From Mycobacterium sp. (GTDB lineage Bacteria > Actinomycetota > Actinomycetes > Mycobacteriales > Mycobacteriaceae), in NCBI GenBank assembly GCA_029256565.1, contig JAQSXQ010000002.1, positions 1 to 39,765 on the forward strand: a stretch of DNA of 39,765 nt. The letters are read 5' to 3'. A program made the position numbers and the translations under genes. The notes under the pieces were generated by a model. It was not told where the DNA came from and ran no database searches. It saw only the letters and a program-made list of their open reading frames with translations. Below, piece after piece: positions 9,065-16,483 of this stretch (position 1 is its first letter; every line of letters starts with the position of its first letter).

Positions 9065-10664
9065 CCGGACCGCCCCCTTCACCAGTCGACTGCTCACCAA
9101 GACTCTTCGCTGCACCTGCTGCGGCCTGGCCCGCCTTCGACGCGGCATCCAGAGCCGCGCCGGCCGCCATGCCGCCCGCGGCACCGGCCGCGGCTGCCCC
9201 ACCACCTGCTGCGGCACCCGCACCGGCACCGGCGCCCGCTCCTGCGCCGGCACCGGCGCGAGCTCCCGCGGCGCCCGCTCCGGCGCCGCTTCCTGCGCCG
9301 CTCTGCTGCGGGTTCGGCGGCGCGCTCGGAGTCGGCGCGGTGTTGCCTCCCCCACCGCCACCCGACGGGCCCTGGCTCCCGCTCTGGCCGTTGCTGCCCG
9401 GCTGCGCGTTGCTCGTCGTCGACGAGTTGGACCCGCCCGAGGCGAGACGCCCGATCGCGGCCGCGCCGCTCGGCAGCGCCGCGAGGGCGCCCGCCGCCAG
9501 CGCGGCGCCACCGGCGCCGCTCGCCATTGCACCCACCATCGGGGTCACGAACCGCATCAACGCCGGCATCGCGAACAGCGCGATCACCATCAACATCAGA
9601 CCCGTCAGGACAGACAGGAGCCCCGAGCCGTCGTCAGAGAAGACGTCCGTGCCGACGAGCTGGAACGCGGCCGCGTAGATGATCGCCGCGGCGGGCTTGT
9701 AGAGGATGAACGCCACCAGCCACGCGATGCACTTGCGGAACCAGGTCTTACCCATCTCCGTACTCGTGAACGACGCCGACAGCGGCAAGATCCCGGTCAG
9801 GACCACGAGCATCCCGCCGCGGGCGACCATGAGGACGATCTGGAACGCCGCCGCGAGGATCGCGATGATCCCGAGAATGATGATGAGCAGCGACCCAAGG
9901 CCCCCTGCCGCGGGATTCGTCGTCAGAGCGAGCAGAGTGAGCATGCTCTTCCCGAAGCACGCCGACCCGGTGGCCGTCACGTCGCACTGGAGCGACCCGT
10001 TCAGAACCCAGACCGAAAACGAGTCAGCGGCTGCCACAAGAAGCCCCACGATCGTGACTCCGGCACCCGCGACCACGACGAGCGTCAGCAGGCTCTTGAC
10101 CGTCTCCTTCCCGGGCTCGGCACGCTGCTCCCACGCCATGCGCGCGCCCCCGATGATCACAGAGACGATCGCCGCGGCACCCATGTACCACCAGAGGCTC
10201 GACTGCAGGAAGAGCACCGCACCGCCCGCGTTGCTTGGCCCCGCGGGCAGCAGTCCGGTGACGAGCGCGCTCGCGCCAGAGATGAGCACCACAGCGCCCA
10301 GGACCAGCCCGACCTTTCCGACGGCGGCGATCCCCTCGCCAGCGCGCATGCGCGTCGCGATGAGCGCGCCCAGGATCACGAGCGAGATGATCGCGACAAC
10401 GAGGCTGATCCACGTCACGTAGCCCAAGACGGTCGTGATGTTCCCCGCGCCCGGTGCCGCGCTCCCGGCACTGATCCCAGACTGGCCGCCCGATCCAGTG
10501 AGGTTCGGAGTGCCGATGTGAACCCAGATCGTGCCAAGCGAAGCAACAGTCTTGCCGAACGCCTCGAGGACCGCGTTGGCCATGTTGTCGATCGCGTCAG
10601 TGATCGCGTTTTTCGCCAGCTCTCCCGCCTTGCAGCCGAAGTCAAGAGGTCCGCACACCGCCAC
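9051..10664 (-). CDS. VirB6/TrbL-like polytopic T4SS channel protein
   Basis: This 537-residue membrane protein starts at GTG 10664 (MAVCGPLDFGCKAG), six bases after the preceding stop. About eight hydrophobic segments occupy residues 75-395 (for example VTWISLVVAIISLVILGALI and LLIIILGIIAILAAAF). The sequence KTWFRKCIAWLVAFILYKP resembles the conserved core of TrbL/VirB6 proteins. The last ~140 residues are low-complexity: Ser/Gly/Gln-rich, then a run of Ala-Gly repeats, coded by GC-rich repeats near 9170-9330 that could vary by slippage. Topology and gene order support a role in the inner-membrane channel. The family is assigned from topology and context rather than from a catalytic motif. 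Confidence 0.82.
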   Translation of the reverse strand: MAVCGPLDFGCKAGELAKNAITDAIDNMANAVLEAFGKTVASLGTIWVHIGTPNLTGSGGQSGISAGSAAPGAGNITTVLGYVTWISLVVAIISLVILGALIATRMRAGEGIAAVGKVGLVLGAVVLISGASALVTGLLPAGPSNAGGAVLFLQSSLWWYMGAAAIVSVIIGGARMAWEQRAEPGKETVKSLLTLVVVAGAGVTIVGLLVAAADSFSVWVLNGSLQCDVTATGSACFGKSMLTLLALTTNPAAGGLGSLLIIILGIIAILAAAFQIVLMVARGGMLVVLTGILPLSASFTSTEMGKTWFRKCIAWLVAFILYKPAAAIIYAAAFQLVGTDVFSDDGSGLLSVLTGLMLMVIALFAMPALMRFVTPMVGAMASGAGGAALAAGALAALPSGAAAIGRLASGGSNSSTTSNAQPGSNGQSGSQGPSGGGGGGNTAPTPSAPPNPQQSGAGSGAGAGAAGARAGAGAGAGAGAGAGAAAGGGAAAAGAAGGMAAGAALDAASKAGQAAAGAAKSLGEQSTGEGGGPDGSR

Positions 10665-10670
10665 CGTCTG

Positions 10671-11420
10671 TCACTCCCCCCAGGTGATGTAGCCCGCGAG
10701 GTCCGGAACCGTCGCGGTGTTGAGCGGCCGGACGACGTCGGCGCTGATCTTCCAGTCACCGTCCTGCCAGACCAGCTCGTAGACCCCCGAGAGGGTCAGG
10801 TTCTGCCCTTCGGACGGCGCCCGGACGGCGAGGTCGACTCGGGCGGTGTCTCCGTCGTAGGCGAGCATTCGGAAGCCGGCGAGGCTCATGCGGGTGCCCT
10901 CAGAACCCGAGGTGTCCCCCACCTGACCGATGAGTTCCTCGCGGTACGGGCCGTCAGCCAGGCCGTACTCGATCCACGCCTGGCTCACAGCAGGGTCGGA
11001 GCCCTGCACCAGTGCGTTCGCGGCCATGAACAGCGCCCCGGTGGGCGAGTGCTGGAAGCAGAACCGCACCCCGTCCGCCGAGGTCTCCCCCGGCCCAAAC
11101 TCGGGCGACGTCGGGTACGCGGTGGTTCCCTGGTACGCCCAGTCCGCGGCAGGGGCGGTCGACAATGTGCCGGACAGTTCCTCTCCCTCCAGGCCGCACA
11201 CGCTGGCGCCGCCCGCGACGTGCGAAGGCTCGGACGTCGGGGCGGCGCTCGTCGTGGGCGACGGGGCGGACGGTTCGGGTGCGGGGTCGGGATTGCCCGA
11301 GCGCGTGGCGTTCACGATCGCGATCACGATGCCGAGCACCACGACGAGGGCGACGACCACTGCGGCCGCGATGAAGCCGGGCCGGGTGAACGGGTTCTGC
11401 TCGTTGTCGTCGGTAGCCAT
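10671..11420 (-). CDS. Membrane-anchored extracytoplasmic T4SS protein (VirB8-like topology)
   Basis: The 249-residue protein begins MATDDNEQNPFTRPG, followed by one strong membrane segment (residues about 15-38, FIAAAVVVALVVVLGIVIAIV). A Pro/Ser/Thr/Ala-rich linker (about 43-70) leads to a soluble domain of about 180 residues. Two Cys (in SVCGLEG and RFCFQHS) could form a disulfide outside the cell. The C-terminal part (VYELVWQDGDWKISADVV) has the look of an NTF2-like fold. A single anchor plus an NTF2-like domain is the plan of VirB8/TcpC proteins, so I infer a structural T4SS role. The start at 11420 lies 14 bases after the preceding stop; a longer upstream frame is a shadow. The family itself is not one I can name. 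Confidence 0.8.
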   Translation of the reverse strand: MATDDNEQNPFTRPGFIAAAVVVALVVVLGIVIAIVNATRSGNPDPAPEPSAPSPTTSAAPTSEPSHVAGGASVCGLEGEELSGTLSTAPAADWAYQGTTAYPTSPEFGPGETSADGVRFCFQHSPTGALFMAANALVQGSDPAVSQAWIEYGLADGPYREELIGQVGDTSGSEGTRMSLAGFRMLAYDGDTARVDLAVRAPSEGQNLTLSGVYELVWQDGDWKISADVVRPLNTATVPDLAGYITWGE

Positions 11421-11434
11421 GTCGGGGACTCCGC

Positions 11435-11740
11435 TCAGGCTCCGGAGAGGAAACCGACGAGCGCGACGGAGGCCGAGATCACGATGACGCCGCCGAGCGA
11501 CATGCCGAGCTTGCCGACGTGCTCCCCGCCCTCGCCGCGCGAGCGCCCAACCGCCATCATCGCGCCGACCGCAATCAAGCCGAGGATGCAGACGAAGAGA
11601 GCCACCCACTTCGCCCAGCCCATGATGGTGACCGCACCTTCGGTGCCCGGGGGCTGTATCGGTCCGGGGTCGGGAAGTTGCGCCGGGATCACGGCGGCGA
11701 GGTCGCTCGCCGCCGTGAGGACGCTGTGCAGGGTGGTCAT
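11435..11740 (-). CDS. Small two-helix membrane protein (VirB2/TrbC-like)
   Basis: The 101-residue protein MTTLHSVLTAAS... has a Pro-rich stretch (IPAQLPDPGPIQPPGTEG) and two hydrophobic helices (about residues 46-66, VALFVCILGLIAVGAMMAVG, and 82-99). A short charged loop (RSRGEGGEHVGKLG) separates them. Size, topology and place early in a T4SS operon fit a VirB2/TrbC-type pilin or channel subunit; this is inference because pilins diverge quickly. The ATG at 11740 overlaps the TGA of the preceding gene by four bases (ATGA). No clear signal-peptidase site is visible. Confidence 0.8.
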   Translation of the reverse strand: MTTLHSVLTAASDLAAVIPAQLPDPGPIQPPGTEGAVTIMGWAKWVALFVCILGLIAVGAMMAVGRSRGEGGEHVGKLGMSLGGVIVISASVALVGFLSGA

Positions 11741-12369
11741 CGGGTTTCCTTTCGGTTGACGGTGCCCGGGGCACCAGGGCGGACGAGCGCGTTGAGCTCG
11801 TCGACGAGTCGACGGACCTCGCGCGGGGCGGTCGCGAGTGTTGGGGGTTCCCCGAGGCGCCATGCCTCGATCCACGGCAGAGTCCAGGTGCGCGGGACGC
11901 CGCCGGCGACGAGCTGGGCGTAGTCGCGCAGTGGTCGTGGCAGCCGGCCGGGCGCGTCGGCAAGGATCACGAGGCCGAGTACCTCGACGTGCGGAACGAG
12001 GCCAGCCGCCCACTGGGTGGCTGCGGCTTGGGCGGCGCGCAGGCCGCGCATGTGCGAGCGCGCCGTCAGCACGACCCGGACGGGGTCGGGCCCGGGCGGC
12101 TGGGGCCACGCGTGCCCCGCGGCCGCCCAGTCGGCGACGAGCCGGGCGAGGGTGGACTCCCCCGCTCCCCCATGCACGCCGAGCCACCACAGGTCCGCCC
12201 CGTGGGGCTGAGGACAGGTGGGGAGCTGGTCGGCGCGGTCGGGGGCCGGGATGCCGCTTTGCGGCGCTCTCGGGCCGGTCAGCGCGGGATCGGCGGGTGC
12301 CGCTGAAGTCACCGCGACGGGGGTCGCCGGATTTTGCGCGCGCGACACCCACGGGTTGGTATCGGACAT
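11737..12369 (-). CDS. DUF6668-like P-loop protein, first gene of the T4SS operon
   Basis: This 210-residue cytoplasmic protein contains LWWLGVHGGAGESTLARL at about residues 60-77, a P-loop-like motif in which the Lys expected before Ser/Thr is Glu. A second strand VRVVLTARSHMRGLRAAQ and a third (VLGLVILADAPGRLPRPL) resemble the core of ParA/MinD-like folds. I believe this is the family called DUF6668, seen in actinobacterial conjugation clusters; that name is from memory and moderately sure. It is the promoter-proximal gene of the minus operon and its stop overlaps the VirB2-like start. The missing Lys suggests it may bind nucleotide weakly or not at all. Confidence 0.8.
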   Translation of the reverse strand: MSDTNPWVSRAQNPATPVAVTSAAPADPALTGPRAPQSGIPAPDRADQLPTCPQPHGADLWWLGVHGGAGESTLARLVADWAAAGHAWPQPPGPDPVRVVLTARSHMRGLRAAQAAATQWAAGLVPHVEVLGLVILADAPGRLPRPLRDYAQLVAGGVPRTWTLPWIEAWRLGEPPTLATAPREVRRLVDELNALVRPGAPGTVNRKETR

Positions 12370-12414
12370 TTGCCCAGAGCCCCCTGATAATTGGACGCAG
12401 TCGTCGATGCGCCG

Positions 12415-12444
12415 ACCCTAGCGCTAGACACCAACGGAAGGCAA
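12415..12444 (-). promoter_or_regulatory. Promoter for the T4SS operon
   Basis: On the minus strand a -35 TTGCCT (12439-12444) and a -10 TAGGGT (12415-12420) are 18 bp apart, about 45 bases upstream of the first T4SS gene (start 12369). A perfect 10-bp palindrome CTAGCGCTAG (12418-12427) overlaps the -10 and could be an operator half of the system. Assigned by eye. Confidence 0.45.
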
Positions 12445-12474
12445 CAGCATGCGACAGACATCGATAGACCTATA

Positions 12475-12491
12475 CAGAGTCGACGACTCTG
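12475..12491. promoter_or_regulatory. Perfect 17-bp palindrome, likely operator between divergent operons
   Basis: CAGAGTCGACGACTCTG has two perfect 8-bp arms around a central A. It lies between the divergent T4SS operon and the HTH regulator gene, ending 22 bases before that gene's ATG (12514). A possible promoter for the regulator (TCGACG at 12480, TACTGT at 12503, 17-bp spacer) overlaps it and would give a nearly leaderless transcript. The regulator encoded next door is the obvious candidate binder. Confidence 0.55.
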
Positions 12492-12513
12492 CTGTAGCGT
12501 CTACTGTGTTCGC

Positions 12514-12789
12514 ATGCGTTCGTGGGTGCAGGTGTCTGCCGTGACGTCGGCTCTGGACGCGTTGTTCGAGGGCCGTGAAGCGACGCTGTCGGTGCCCGAG
12601 GTCGCGGAGATCTTGGGCATGACGAAGCCGGGTGTCTACAAGTGGCTCAAGGACGGCGTGATCCCGGGGTACAAGGTAGGGGCGACGTGGTTCATCCTGC
12701 GCGACGAGCTCAAGGCGACGCTGCAGGCGGGCTCGAACGCCCGCGCTGTACTGCGTGAGGACGGCCAGGGGACGCGTCCGAGCGACTGA
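12514..12789 (+). CDS. MerR/excisionase-type helix-turn-helix regulator
   Basis: This small DNA-binding protein (91 residues from ATG 12514) contains LSVPEVAEILGMTKPGVYKWLKDGVIPGYKVGATWFILRDEL. That is the typical HTH_17 / excisionase-family winged helix: recognition helix, then the IPGYKVG wing and a W-x-I strand. An upstream in-frame start (12391) would run through the promoter and palindrome, so the later ATG is preferred. Because no integrase is present, a role as transcriptional regulator of the divergent conjugation operons is more likely than a role in excision. Autoregulation through the palindrome at 12475-12491 is inferred. The lipoprotein gene follows after 23 bases. Confidence 0.85.
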   Translation: MRSWVQVSAVTSALDALFEGREATLSVPEVAEILGMTKPGVYKWLKDGVIPGYKVGATWFILRDELKATLQAGSNARAVLREDGQGTRPSD

Positions 12790-12812
12790 GCACGATCAGC
12801 AGGGGGCTGAGC

Positions 12813-13358
12813 ATGGCACGACGGGTCGCGTGGGCGGCCGGAGCGGTCGCGGTCGCGGCCGCCCTGGGAGGCTGCGCCGGCGCACCGGCCACAGAGGCGC
12901 CGGGAGTCGCTCCCGCGTCGACGGTCACCGCGACCGAGGGCGGCGCTGACCGGTATCCCGGGGCGCCCGAGGGTGTGGTCGACGAGGACACCGGCGAGGT
13001 CATCACCGCCCGGCCTGTGCCGACATGGGACGACGCGTCGCGCGATAGCGCTCTTGAGGCCGCGCAGGCGGCCATGACCGCGTTCGCCCGCCCCGACCTG
13101 GACCACGATGCGTGGTGGGCAGGGTTGGAGCCGTTGCTGACGCAGCAGGCGGCCCTGGACTACGCGTATGTCGATCCTGCGACCGTGCCCGCGACCGCGG
13201 TGACCGGGCCCGCGACGCTGGCGGAGGAGACCAGCGCCTACGTGGCGACGGTCGAGGTCCCCACCGATGCGGGCCTCTACACGGTCGTGCTGACCCGCCA
13301 GGACGCGGCCGCGCCGTGGTTGACCGCGCGCATCAGCCCGGCCCAGGGAGACCAGTAA
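12813..13358 (+). CDS. T4SS-associated lipoprotein
   Basis: The 181-residue protein has a lipoprotein signal (MARRVAWAAGAVAVAAALGGC, lipobox LGGC with Cys21) and a Thr/Ala/Pro-rich linker. A soluble domain of about 120 residues follows (WDDASRDSALEAAQAAMTAF through LTARISPAQGDQ), with alpha+beta character resembling NTF2-like conjugation proteins. It would be anchored outside the membrane. Its TAA overlaps the ATG of the cell-wall hydrolase gene (TAATG), implying joint production. The DGYSV-like pattern of VirB8 proteins is not visible, so I do not name the family. A role as an extracytoplasmic T4SS part is inferred from context. Confidence 0.8.
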   Translation: MARRVAWAAGAVAVAAALGGCAGAPATEAPGVAPASTVTATEGGADRYPGAPEGVVDEDTGEVITARPVPTWDDASRDSALEAAQAAMTAFARPDLDHDAWWAGLEPLLTQQAALDYAYVDPATVPATAVTGPATLAEETSAYVATVEVPTDAGLYTVVLTRQDAAAPWLTARISPAQGDQ

Positions 13359-14419
13359 TGGGCTCCTCCCGCACCACGGGGGCGGTCGCGGTCGTGGCCG
13401 GTGTGCCCGTGCTTGCGCTGGGCACCGTGTTCAGCCTGCTCCTGCTCGGCTCGTCCTCCGAGGCCGCCACGTGCAACCCTGCCTCGGGTTCGAGCTCGGC
13501 GGTCACGATCGACCCGGCCGGCGTGCCGGGCGGGATCGCGGGGTACGACCGCGAGCAGCTGGTCAACGCCGCGCACATCATCGCCGCGGGCAAGGCCCTG
13601 GGCCTGGGGGTGCGGGACCAGACGATCGGGGTCATGACCGCGATGGGCGAGTCCAGCCTGCGCGTCATCGACCGCGGCGACGCCGTGGGGCCTGACAGCC
13701 GCGGACTGTTCCAGCAGCGCGACAACGGCGCCTGGGGGTCCTATGAGGACCGGATGGACCCGCACATCAGCGCGACGAACTTCTTCACCGCGATGATCGC
13801 CAACGTCCCCGGCCGTGAGTCGCTCGAGCCGACGATCGTCGCGCACCGCACCCAACGCAACGCCGACCCCTTCCACTACACGAAGTACTGGGACGGCGCG
13901 GTCGCGGTCGTCGAAGGCCTGTCCGGGGTGGACACCGGCCTGAACGCCGGCACCGGCGCCCAGGTCTGCACCGGCGGCACCACCATCGGCGGCGAGCTCT
14001 CTGCGACCGGGTGGGCCGTGCCCGCGACCGGCCCGATCGTCAGCAACTACGGGATGCGCCTGCACCCCATCGACAAGGTCTGGCGCCTGCACTCCGGCGT
14101 CGACCTGGGCGGCGGCGGGTGCGACGGACCGATCTGGGCCGCCCAAGACGGGGTGGTGACGTTCACCGGGTTCGACCGCAACGGCAACGGCACGATCACC
14201 GTCGACCACGGCGGCGGCGTCCAGACCTCCTACCTGCACCAGTACGCCTCCGGGATCCTCGTCCGCGCCGGCGACCAGGTGCAGGCCGGGGACCAGATCG
14301 GGCGCGTCGGGTCCTCGGGGCAGTCCACCGGCTGCCACCTGCACTTCTCAGTCCTCATCGACGGCTCCCCGACCGACCCGGTGCCGTTCATGAACGACAT
14401 GGGCATCCAGCTCGGCTAA
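13358..14419 (+). CDS. Bifunctional cell-wall hydrolase: lytic transglycosylase-like plus M23 peptidase
   Basis: This exported enzyme (353 residues) would open peptidoglycan locally for the conjugation apparatus, as VirB1-like and TcpG-like proteins do. An N-terminal signal/anchor covers residues about 8-36. A transglycosylase-like domain at about 60-185 has the likely catalytic Glu98 in TAMGESSLRV and GLFQQ at 116-120. A C-terminal M23 (LytM) domain at about 222-345 carries the zinc motifs HxxxD (H245, D249 in HSGVDLGG) and HxH (H327, H329 in CHLHF). All expected metal ligands are present. The start at 13358 shares one base with the previous stop; a longer frame from 13112 is a shadow. Confidence in the architecture is high. 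Confidence 0.93.
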   Translation: MGSSRTTGAVAVVAGVPVLALGTVFSLLLLGSSSEAATCNPASGSSSAVTIDPAGVPGGIAGYDREQLVNAAHIIAAGKALGLGVRDQTIGVMTAMGESSLRVIDRGDAVGPDSRGLFQQRDNGAWGSYEDRMDPHISATNFFTAMIANVPGRESLEPTIVAHRTQRNADPFHYTKYWDGAVAVVEGLSGVDTGLNAGTGAQVCTGGTTIGGELSATGWAVPATGPIVSNYGMRLHPIDKVWRLHSGVDLGGGGCDGPIWAAQDGVVTFTGFDRNGNGTITVDHGGGVQTSYLHQYASGILVRAGDQVQAGDQIGRVGSSGQSTGCHLHFSVLIDGSPTDPVPFMNDMGIQLG

Positions 14420-14434
14420 CGCAAGGAGAACACC

Positions 14435-15820
14435 ATGAGCACGACCACCGAAGCAGCGACCTGGCCACGCGTCGAGGCAATGCTCAACGACGACGGCACC
14501 GCCGAGGTCTCCATCGGCGGCACCGTGCACCCCATCACCGCACCCAGCGTCGAGGAAGCACGAGTCCAGGTCGTCGCGCTCCTCGCGGACAAGGCCACCC
14601 AGCTCGGGCGCCCCCTGCGCGCGATCACACGCGACCCCGACGGCCAGTGGCCACTGATCATCCACGGCGACGGCACCGTCGAAGAAGACACCACCACCGA
14701 ACCCACCCGCGCCCGGGCCGCGCGCGCCACGCAGCGCGCAGCCGACGACGCGCCCGCTCCCCCTATCCAGGCCACCTCGCAGGACGCGACACCGACGCCA
14801 CAGGATCCCGAGCCCACGCCGGCGCCCGCGAGTACCTCGCGGGCATGGGTCAGCTCCGGCCAAGACGAGACCGCCGCCAGCTCCACGACGTCGACCCGGC
14901 GCGAACGCCGCGAGTCGTTTCTCACCGTCGAGCAGACCGAAGAGCCCGCGACCGAAGGCCTGCGCGGGCTGCTGACCCGCGCCGGTATCCGGATGGCCCC
15001 CAGCGAGACCGAGCGCGCGCTGCGCGAGAACATCCGCCTCGTCTCCCAGCACTGGCCCGGGCCCCGCACGACCGCCATCGTCAACGGCAAGGGAGGCGCG
15101 TCCAAGACGCCCACCACCGCGTTCCTGGCCGCCGTGTTCGCCCGCTACGGCGGCGCCGGCGTCGTCGCCCACGACAACAACCAGACCCGCGGGACCCTCG
15201 GCTGGCGCACCGAACAAGGCCCCCACGACGCGACCTTCCTCGAGCTCCTGCCCGAAGTCGACCGGCTCCTCGGCACCGCCGCCCAGTCAGCAGACCTCGC
15301 GCACTTCGTGCACCACCAGACCCAAGACAAGTACGACGTACTGCGCTCCCAGCCCATGATCCTGGCCGACGAACAGCGCCTGGGCGTGGCCCAGTTCGAC
15401 GCGATCCACTCCGTCCTGCGCAAGTACTACCGACTCATCTTCACGGACTCCGGCAACGACGAGTCCGACTCCCTGTGGCTGCGCATGGTCGAGAACGCCG
15501 ACCAGCTCGTCGTCGCCACCACCACCCGCGGAGACATCGCCGAAGCCGGCGCCCTCCTCCTCGAAGCCCTCGCCGACCGCGACGAACGCAGCGCCGCACT
15601 CGCGCGCAACGCCGTCGTCGTGGTCAACCAAGCCAAGAAGGACGGCACCCTCGCCGAAGCCGAACAAGTCGCCGCAGCATTCCGCCCCCTCGCCCGCGAA
15701 ACAGTCGCCATCCCCTACGACCCCTCCATGGTCGAAGGCACCCTGCGCTACGGATCCCTGCGCCCCACCACCCAGCGCGCATGGCTCGCAGCCGCAGCCG
15801 CAGTCGCACGCGGACTCTGA
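14435..15820 (+). CDS. ParA/MinD-like ATPase with atypical P-loop
   Basis: The 461-residue protein has a conserved-looking N-terminal domain (1-80), then a Pro/Thr/Ala-rich linker (about 85-160). A C-terminal SIMIBI ATPase domain follows. Its P-loop, NGKGGASKTPTT (217-228), keeps both Lys of the deviant Walker A (K219, K224), but has Ala-Ser where Val-Gly is usual and Pro after the Thr. A Walker A'-like HDNNQTRGTL is at about 246-255 and a Walker B-like LIFTDSGND near 335-343. It lies downstream of the cell-wall hydrolase with an AAGGAGA ribosome site (about 14421-14427). Proteins of this build occur with actinobacterial T4SS/T7SS-like loci. It is distinct from the plasmid ParA at 18552. A positioning or regulatory ATPase role is inferred. 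Confidence 0.85.
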   Translation: MSTTTEAATWPRVEAMLNDDGTAEVSIGGTVHPITAPSVEEARVQVVALLADKATQLGRPLRAITRDPDGQWPLIIHGDGTVEEDTTTEPTRARAARATQRAADDAPAPPIQATSQDATPTPQDPEPTPAPASTSRAWVSSGQDETAASSTTSTRRERRESFLTVEQTEEPATEGLRGLLTRAGIRMAPSETERALRENIRLVSQHWPGPRTTAIVNGKGGASKTPTTAFLAAVFARYGGAGVVAHDNNQTRGTLGWRTEQGPHDATFLELLPEVDRLLGTAAQSADLAHFVHHQTQDKYDVLRSQPMILADEQRLGVAQFDAIHSVLRKYYRLIFTDSGNDESDSLWLRMVENADQLVVATTTRGDIAEAGALLLEALADRDERSAALARNAVVVVNQAKKDGTLAEAEQVAAAFRPLARETVAIPYDPSMVEGTLRYGSLRPTTQRAWLAAAAAVARGL

Positions 15821-15971
15821 CGGTATGGCAACGACCGAGTGTGATCTCCGCCGCAATGCGGCCGTACGCGCGGTGTCGTCGAACGGTCAGACACCGAGAT
15901 ACCGCCACCGCCGACACGCCGACACGCCGACTGCAGAATACGAGCAGATTCAGGAACTCGTGTGGTTGAGT

Positions 15972-16445
15972 ATGCGCATGACGATCTCGACCGGCCGACC
16001 GAGCAAGGGCGACAGGGACCAGTTCCTGCCCGAGTTCCCCGCCGCCGTCGCAGACGTCCTCCGACGCAATGCCGACGCACTCCAGATGCCGCACGGCGAG
16101 TACATCGCAGCGGTCCTCGCTGAGCAGTTCGGGATGCCGTGGCTGTCTCCTGTCGAGACCCGGGCGCCCTTCGCAGGCCGCATCCAGGAGATGCTCGACG
16201 AGGCCGGCGTCGGCCACTGGGAGACGGCTCCGGCATCTGGTTGGGCCGAGAACGTCAAGTTCACGACAAGGCCAGCACGACCCATCGGTGACCTTGTGCG
16301 ATCACGCTCATGTACACAGGGGATGACGTACAAGGAGTACATCGTCGCGGCCGTCATGGCGTGGCATGGAATTACGCGTGACGCCGACTCGGTGCTTGCC
16401 CCCCGTACGCGCTACGCGCCGGAGGCGATGCGTCTACCGGCATAA
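15972..16445 (+). CDS. Small protein with two copies of an EYIAAVLA-type (RHH-like) unit
   Basis: From ATG 15972 the protein has 157 residues (MRMTISTGRPSKGDRDQF...). Two related units are visible: LQMPHGEYIAAVLAEQFGM and QGMTYKEYIVAAVMAWHGI, each preceded by a Pro-rich strand (LPEFPAAVADVLRR; TRPARPIGDLVRSR). The pattern strand, helix, helix resembles ribbon-helix-helix proteins that act as plasmid regulators or relaxosome accessories; a tandem pair could fold as a single-chain dimer. An in-frame ATG at 15825 would give 206 residues, but the extra 49 look poorly conserved and have no ribosome site, so I prefer the later start (15978 is also possible). A strong hairpin follows the stop. Confidence 0.65.
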   Translation: MRMTISTGRPSKGDRDQFLPEFPAAVADVLRRNADALQMPHGEYIAAVLAEQFGMPWLSPVETRAPFAGRIQEMLDEAGVGHWETAPASGWAENVKFTTRPARPIGDLVRSRSCTQGMTYKEYIVAAVMAWHGITRDADSVLAPRTRYAPEAMRLPA

Positions 16446-16449
16446 GAAA

Positions 16450-16477
16450 GTGGCCCGTCCCTTGCGGGACGGGCCAC
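16450..16477 (+). terminator. Intrinsic-type hairpin after the plus-strand T4SS operon
   Basis: GTGGCCCGTCCC (16450-16461), a TTGC loop, and the perfect complement GGGACGGGCCAC (16466-16477) form a 12-bp stem just after the stop at 16445. There is no U-run, which is common in high-GC actinomycetes. It separates the conjugation genes from the replication gene. Confidence 0.75.
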
Positions 16478-16483
16478 CAGATC

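Noticed and set aside
12514-12789. Excisionase of an integrative element
   Set aside because: The HTH type fits, but there is no integrase, tRNA or att repeat in the window; a regulator role is more economical.
14011-15969. Plus-strand frame over the cell-wall hydrolase and ParA-like genes
   Set aside because: Arg/His/Pro-rich out-of-phase shadow of two well-supported genes.
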